This document shows positions 61,451-64,000 of a stretch of DNA of 64,000 bases, piece after piece (position 1 is the stretch's first letter; every line of letters starts with the position of its first letter). The notes beneath the pieces were generated by a model. That model was given only the letters and a program-made list of their open reading frames with translations, was not told where the DNA came from and did not search any database. The DNA lies in assembly GCA_963700045.1 (NCBI GenBank), contig CAVOWK010000011.1, positions 1 through 64,000 on the forward strand, in the 5' to 3' direction. This DNA is from RPQJ01 sp963700045 (lineage in GTDB: Bacteria; Pseudomonadota; Gammaproteobacteria; Steroidobacterales; Steroidobacteraceae). The translations under genes were made by a program, and so were the position numbers.

Positions 61451-63016
61451 CTACTGCAGCCGCGCGGCCTTGAAAGTCGTGGTCACGTGGCAGCGCTGGC
61501 ATTGACGGCCAAACTGGCCCAGGTGCACGTCGTCCTCGGCATGGCAGGCCGCGCAGTCCTGCGACGGCTTCGCCACGTGTGCGGGCTGCTTGTGACAGCC
61601 TTCGCAAGCCGCTTTGGCGTGCGCGCCGGTCAGGGCGAATTTCGTGGCTTTGCCGTGATCGAATTGCCACAGGTTCCAGCCGTTCACCGAATGGCAGGCT
61701 TCGCAGTCCCGACCGAGCGAGCCCTTGTGGCGATCGTCCGTCTCGTGGCAGTCGACACATGCCTGCCGCGCTTCCTTGAACGACGTGGAGCGATGGCAAG
61801 CGAAGCATGGAACGGCGACGTGCAACCCCACGAGCGGGAACGTCGAAAAGTCGTGGTCGAACTGCAGATGACCGCGCCACGTCTCCACGCCGTGGCACTG
61901 CGCGCAGTCGGTGCCCAGCTTGCCCGCATGCACGTCGTCTCCCCGGTGGCATCCGGCACACTCCGTGCCGAGCTTCTGGCTGGCGACGACGGCCGTGTGG
62001 CAGACATGGCAGTCCAGTTTCTGGTGCGCACCGCGCAGTTCGAACTTGCCATCACGCGTGTGCTCGAAACTCGACGGTGTCCACGCGCTTGCGGCGTGGC
62101 ACTTCTCACAGCCTGCACCGAAGCGGGTGGCGTGCGGATCGTCGCTGCGGTGGCAGCCTGCGCAATCCCTGGGTAACGGGTCCTTGAAGTTCGAAGTCTT
62201 GTGACACGTCCTGCAATCGAGCGATGAGTGTGCGCCAGCGAGCGCGAATCCCGTGGCCTTCAGGTGGTCGTACTTCGTGCCGCTCCAGCCGGTCGTCTGG
62301 TGACACTCGGCGCAGGCGGCGCCGCGCGCTCCGGCATGGACGTCGTCCGGGGCGTGGCAGGCGGCGCACTGGGTTGGTGTGTCCTTGTAGCGATTGCCCA
62401 TGTGGCAGGCTGCACAGGCCGCTTGCTCATGCTTGCCGGTCAACGCGAACCTGGTCTTCGCGTGATCGAACCGTACGCGTGTCCAACTGCCGGCCTCGTG
62501 GCAGCCGGCGCAATCGCGGCCGAGCTTGCCCTCGTGCGGCTCCTCCTTCTTGTGGCAATCGATGCACGCGGAAGCCGCCTCACGGTGCTTGCGGCCCGCC
62601 AGGTGGCAGGCCGCGCACGCTACCGTCGCATGCGCTCCCTGCAGCGGAAAGTCGGTCTGCGCATGCGGGAAGGATGCAGTCTCGAGCTTGACGACGTCGG
62701 CCTGTCGACCCTTGTGCTCGGTGTGGCACGCGCTGCACTGGGCAGTCTCCGCTCCGCGCAATCGGCCATGGAATCCCTTGTGCTGTGCAATGTCGACAGC
62801 GACCGGCTCATGACAGGTGCGGCAGAGGGCCGCCTGACGCGAACGGTCCGCGCGATCGTGGCAGCGCGAGCACTCCTGTTCGTACTTCGCGTGACCTGCG
62901 ATGACCGGTCCCGGCATCAACAGCGTTTCGAGGTTGGTTGCGACGGCGTTCAGCGGCGACATCGTGAGCCCGAGGATCGCGAACAGGAGTCGACAGGCGC
63001 TGCGCCAGCGGGGCAT
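61451..63016 (-). CDS. 21-heme c-type cytochrome, six tandem three-heme units
   Basis: A 521-residue exported cytochrome (signal ACRLLFAILGLTMSPLNAVA). 21 CxxCH motifs are counted: three in the N-terminal 115 residues and three in each of six units of about 66-69 residues that read FDH...F-x-L-x-G-x-H...C-x-x-C-H...C-x-x-C-H...D-D-x-H...C-x-x-C-H. Six His per unit allow bis-His ligation of all three hemes. This pattern occurs in cytochrome-c3-like electron-transfer proteins. Placed between the membrane protein and the 42-heme gene, it could bridge inner-membrane and outer electron carriers. Confidence 0.92.
   Translation of the reverse strand: MPRWRSACRLLFAILGLTMSPLNAVATNLETLLMPGPVIAGHAKYEQECSRCHDRADRSRQAALCRTCHEPVAVDIAQHKGFHGRLRGAETAQCSACHTEHKGRQADVVKLETASFPHAQTDFPLQGAHATVACAACHLAGRKHREAASACIDCHKKEEPHEGKLGRDCAGCHEAGSWTRVRFDHAKTRFALTGKHEQAACAACHMGNRYKDTPTQCAACHAPDDVHAGARGAACAECHQTTGWSGTKYDHLKATGFALAGAHSSLDCRTCHKTSNFKDPLPRDCAGCHRSDDPHATRFGAGCEKCHAASAWTPSSFEHTRDGKFELRGAHQKLDCHVCHTAVVASQKLGTECAGCHRGDDVHAGKLGTDCAQCHGVETWRGHLQFDHDFSTFPLVGLHVAVPCFACHRSTSFKEARQACVDCHETDDRHKGSLGRDCEACHSVNGWNLWQFDHGKATKFALTGAHAKAACEGCHKQPAHVAKPSQDCAACHAEDDVHLGQFGRQCQRCHVTTTFKAARLQ
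61454..62671 (-). repeat. Array of six coding units of about 200 bp (three hemes each)
   Basis: Six units from FPHAQTDFPLQGAHATVACA to the C-terminus share F-x-H, G-A/K-H, two CxxCH, a DD-x-H and a third CxxCH. The first module of the 42-heme protein (residues 31-105) has nearly the same arrangement, pointing to common origin. Confidence 0.9.
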
Positions 63017-63034
63017 GCGGGCGACTCCGTCCAG

Positions 63035-64000
63035 TCAGTAGAGGTGTACCGCGACCACATGGACGGTCCCGGCAATGATGAGCATGAGAAAGAGCGGCAT
63101 GTGCAGGGCGTGCCACAGCGAGAAGAGCTTCTGGAACGCGCGGAACTCGAGCACACGTCGCGCCGCGCCGATGCGATCATCGATGTAGCGATGCGCCGTC
63201 TGTTGCAGCGACTCGCGGCTCGGGTCGCGACGGCGGTCCGCGCCCGTTGCAATGGCGTCACGGACCGCGCGCCGCAGTCGACGGCGTGCCCCGATGGCCC
63301 ACATTGCGCCCAGCAGCGGCCGCAACAGCAGCGGGGTCGCCGCAAAGCGTCGCTCGATGACGGCCTGTTCTTCGTCGATTCGCCGTGCCAGCGCGGGCAG
63401 GAAGGACACGGTCGACGTCAGTTGCAGCCGGCTCGAGAACTCCTTCAACTCGTCGAGGGTGGCCTCGCGTCCGTTCAGTTCGAGATGGATATGGCGGTAG
63501 AAGTAGCGACCGAACAGGCCGCTGCCGGAGACGATCAGCATGCAGACCAGCGCAACGTTGCTGTTGGTCGCGCCGAGACTGAAGTTCGAATGGAACAGGA
63601 TGAGCGCCGGGCCGAGGATGCCGAGCGTCATGTGCAGCCTGAACCATGAGCCCGTGGACCCGAGGTAGCGTGCGCGCGGCATGCGCTTGCGGACCGGGTA
63701 CAGGAGCAGCAACAGCATCATGCTGCCCCCCGCAATGCCAAGTGCATAACCGAGTCCGGACTGCGGCGAGAGGTAGGCGGACGTCGGCAGGTTGATGCCG
63801 AAGGCGGTCGCCGCGAGAACGGCGACGAAATAGATGCCGGCTGGCGTGAGGAATCGGCTGCGGCTCGTCGCTTTCACGCCGGCTGTCGCACCCGGAGAGT
63901 CGACGCGCGGGCCGGAGGTGCCGATGGTTGCGGCCGTCGCGATACGAGGTGCGTCGTCGGCGACGACCTCGTCATACCGCTCACGAAGGAGGCGCTGTGC
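63035..64000 (-). CDS. Inner-membrane heme-b-like protein of the multiheme operon, 5' end beyond window
   Basis: The frame has no stop up to base 64000, so the gene probably begins outside the window; the first in-window start is GTG 63877. The visible 321 residues have a soluble N-terminal piece (AQRLLRERYDEVVADDAPRI) then helices FLTPAGIYFVAVLAATAFGI, GLGYALGIAGGSMMLLLLLY, a pair with RLHMTLGILGPALILFHSNF, another SNVALVCMLIVSGSGLFGRY, and a last LWHALHMPLFLMLIIAGTVH. His residues in the helix pairs (HMTLG, LFHSN, LWHALH, GTVHVV) fit a cytochrome-b561/ferric-reductase-like di-heme core. It may take electrons from the quinone pool to the 21-heme protein, 18 bp downstream. The N-terminal partner domain, outside the window, would decide. 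Confidence 0.75.
   Translation of the reverse strand, partial: AQRLLRERYDEVVADDAPRIATAATIGTSGPRVDSPGATAGVKATSRSRFLTPAGIYFVAVLAATAFGINLPTSAYLSPQSGLGYALGIAGGSMMLLLLLYPVRKRMPRARYLGSTGSWFRLHMTLGILGPALILFHSNFSLGATNSNVALVCMLIVSGSGLFGRYFYRHIHLELNGREATLDELKEFSSRLQLTSTVSFLPALARRIDEEQAVIERRFAATPLLLRPLLGAMWAIGARRRLRRAVRDAIATGADRRRDPSRESLQQTAHRYIDDRIGAARRVLEFRAFQKLFSLWHALHMPLFLMLIIAGTVHVVAVHLY

Overview
This is a high-GC, gene-dense window from a Gram-negative bacterium. It has TonB-dependent receptor, LpxD, lipoprotein and outer-membrane barrel genes, and the best guess is a gammaproteobacterium of the Steroidobacter/Nevskia kind. That placement is inference from gene content only. No rRNA, tRNA, CRISPR array, transposase or phage gene was seen.

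Region 1 (1-7417, minus strand) is an eight-gene operon headed by a B12-dependent MerR photoreceptor (LitR/CarH type). It continues with a CFA-like methyltransferase, a DUF6134 protein, a lipocalin lipoprotein, an acyl-CoA delta-9-type desaturase, a FAD oxidoreductase, a DUF1365 protein and a second CFA-type methyltransferase cut by the window edge. Every junction overlaps, so the operon looks like one translationally coupled, probably light-controlled, membrane-lipid remodelling (possibly furan/cyclopropane fatty acid) unit.

Region 2 (7538-23863) is mixed metabolism: a TonB receptor with an esterase, an ATP-grasp-like protein with a PhoD-type phosphatase, the three-gene AmmeMemoRadiSam set, an outer-membrane protein, a choline sulfatase, a DUF349 protein and a lipoprotein hydrolase.

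Region 3 (about 17700-18120 and 23900-31200) is a graveyard of broken genes: a surface-antigen/ATP-grasp chimera, a FadL-type porin, a frameshifted AraC regulator, a 95-bp copy of a desaturase 3' end joined to a broken TPR regulator, and a possible zwf 5' fragment. A frameshifted PhoX gene behind a Pho-box-like site lies at 43909-46166. Between these are an EamA transporter, a TPP enzyme, lpxD, a desaturase, a P1 peptidase, a sugar dehydrogenase-like diheme protein, a serine hydrolase, a DUF885 protein, an acyl-CoA dehydrogenase and a quinone reductase.

Region 4 (46259-53400, minus strand) is an HTH-lipase pair with a tandem palindromic operator, followed upstream by two adjacent arsenic operons. 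One is arsR-arsC-acr3-arsC for inorganic arsenic. The other is arsR-permease-arsE-arsF-arsG for organic and nitroaromatic arsenicals.

Region 5 (55342-64000, minus strand) is the most remarkable: a tightly packed operon of a membrane heme-b-like protein, a 21-heme cytochrome, a 42-heme cytochrome built from 18 tandem two-heme units, an outer-membrane beta-barrel with SPOR and TPR domains, and a lipoprotein. It looks like an undescribed trans-envelope electron conduit, with 63 heme-attachment motifs in two neighbouring genes.
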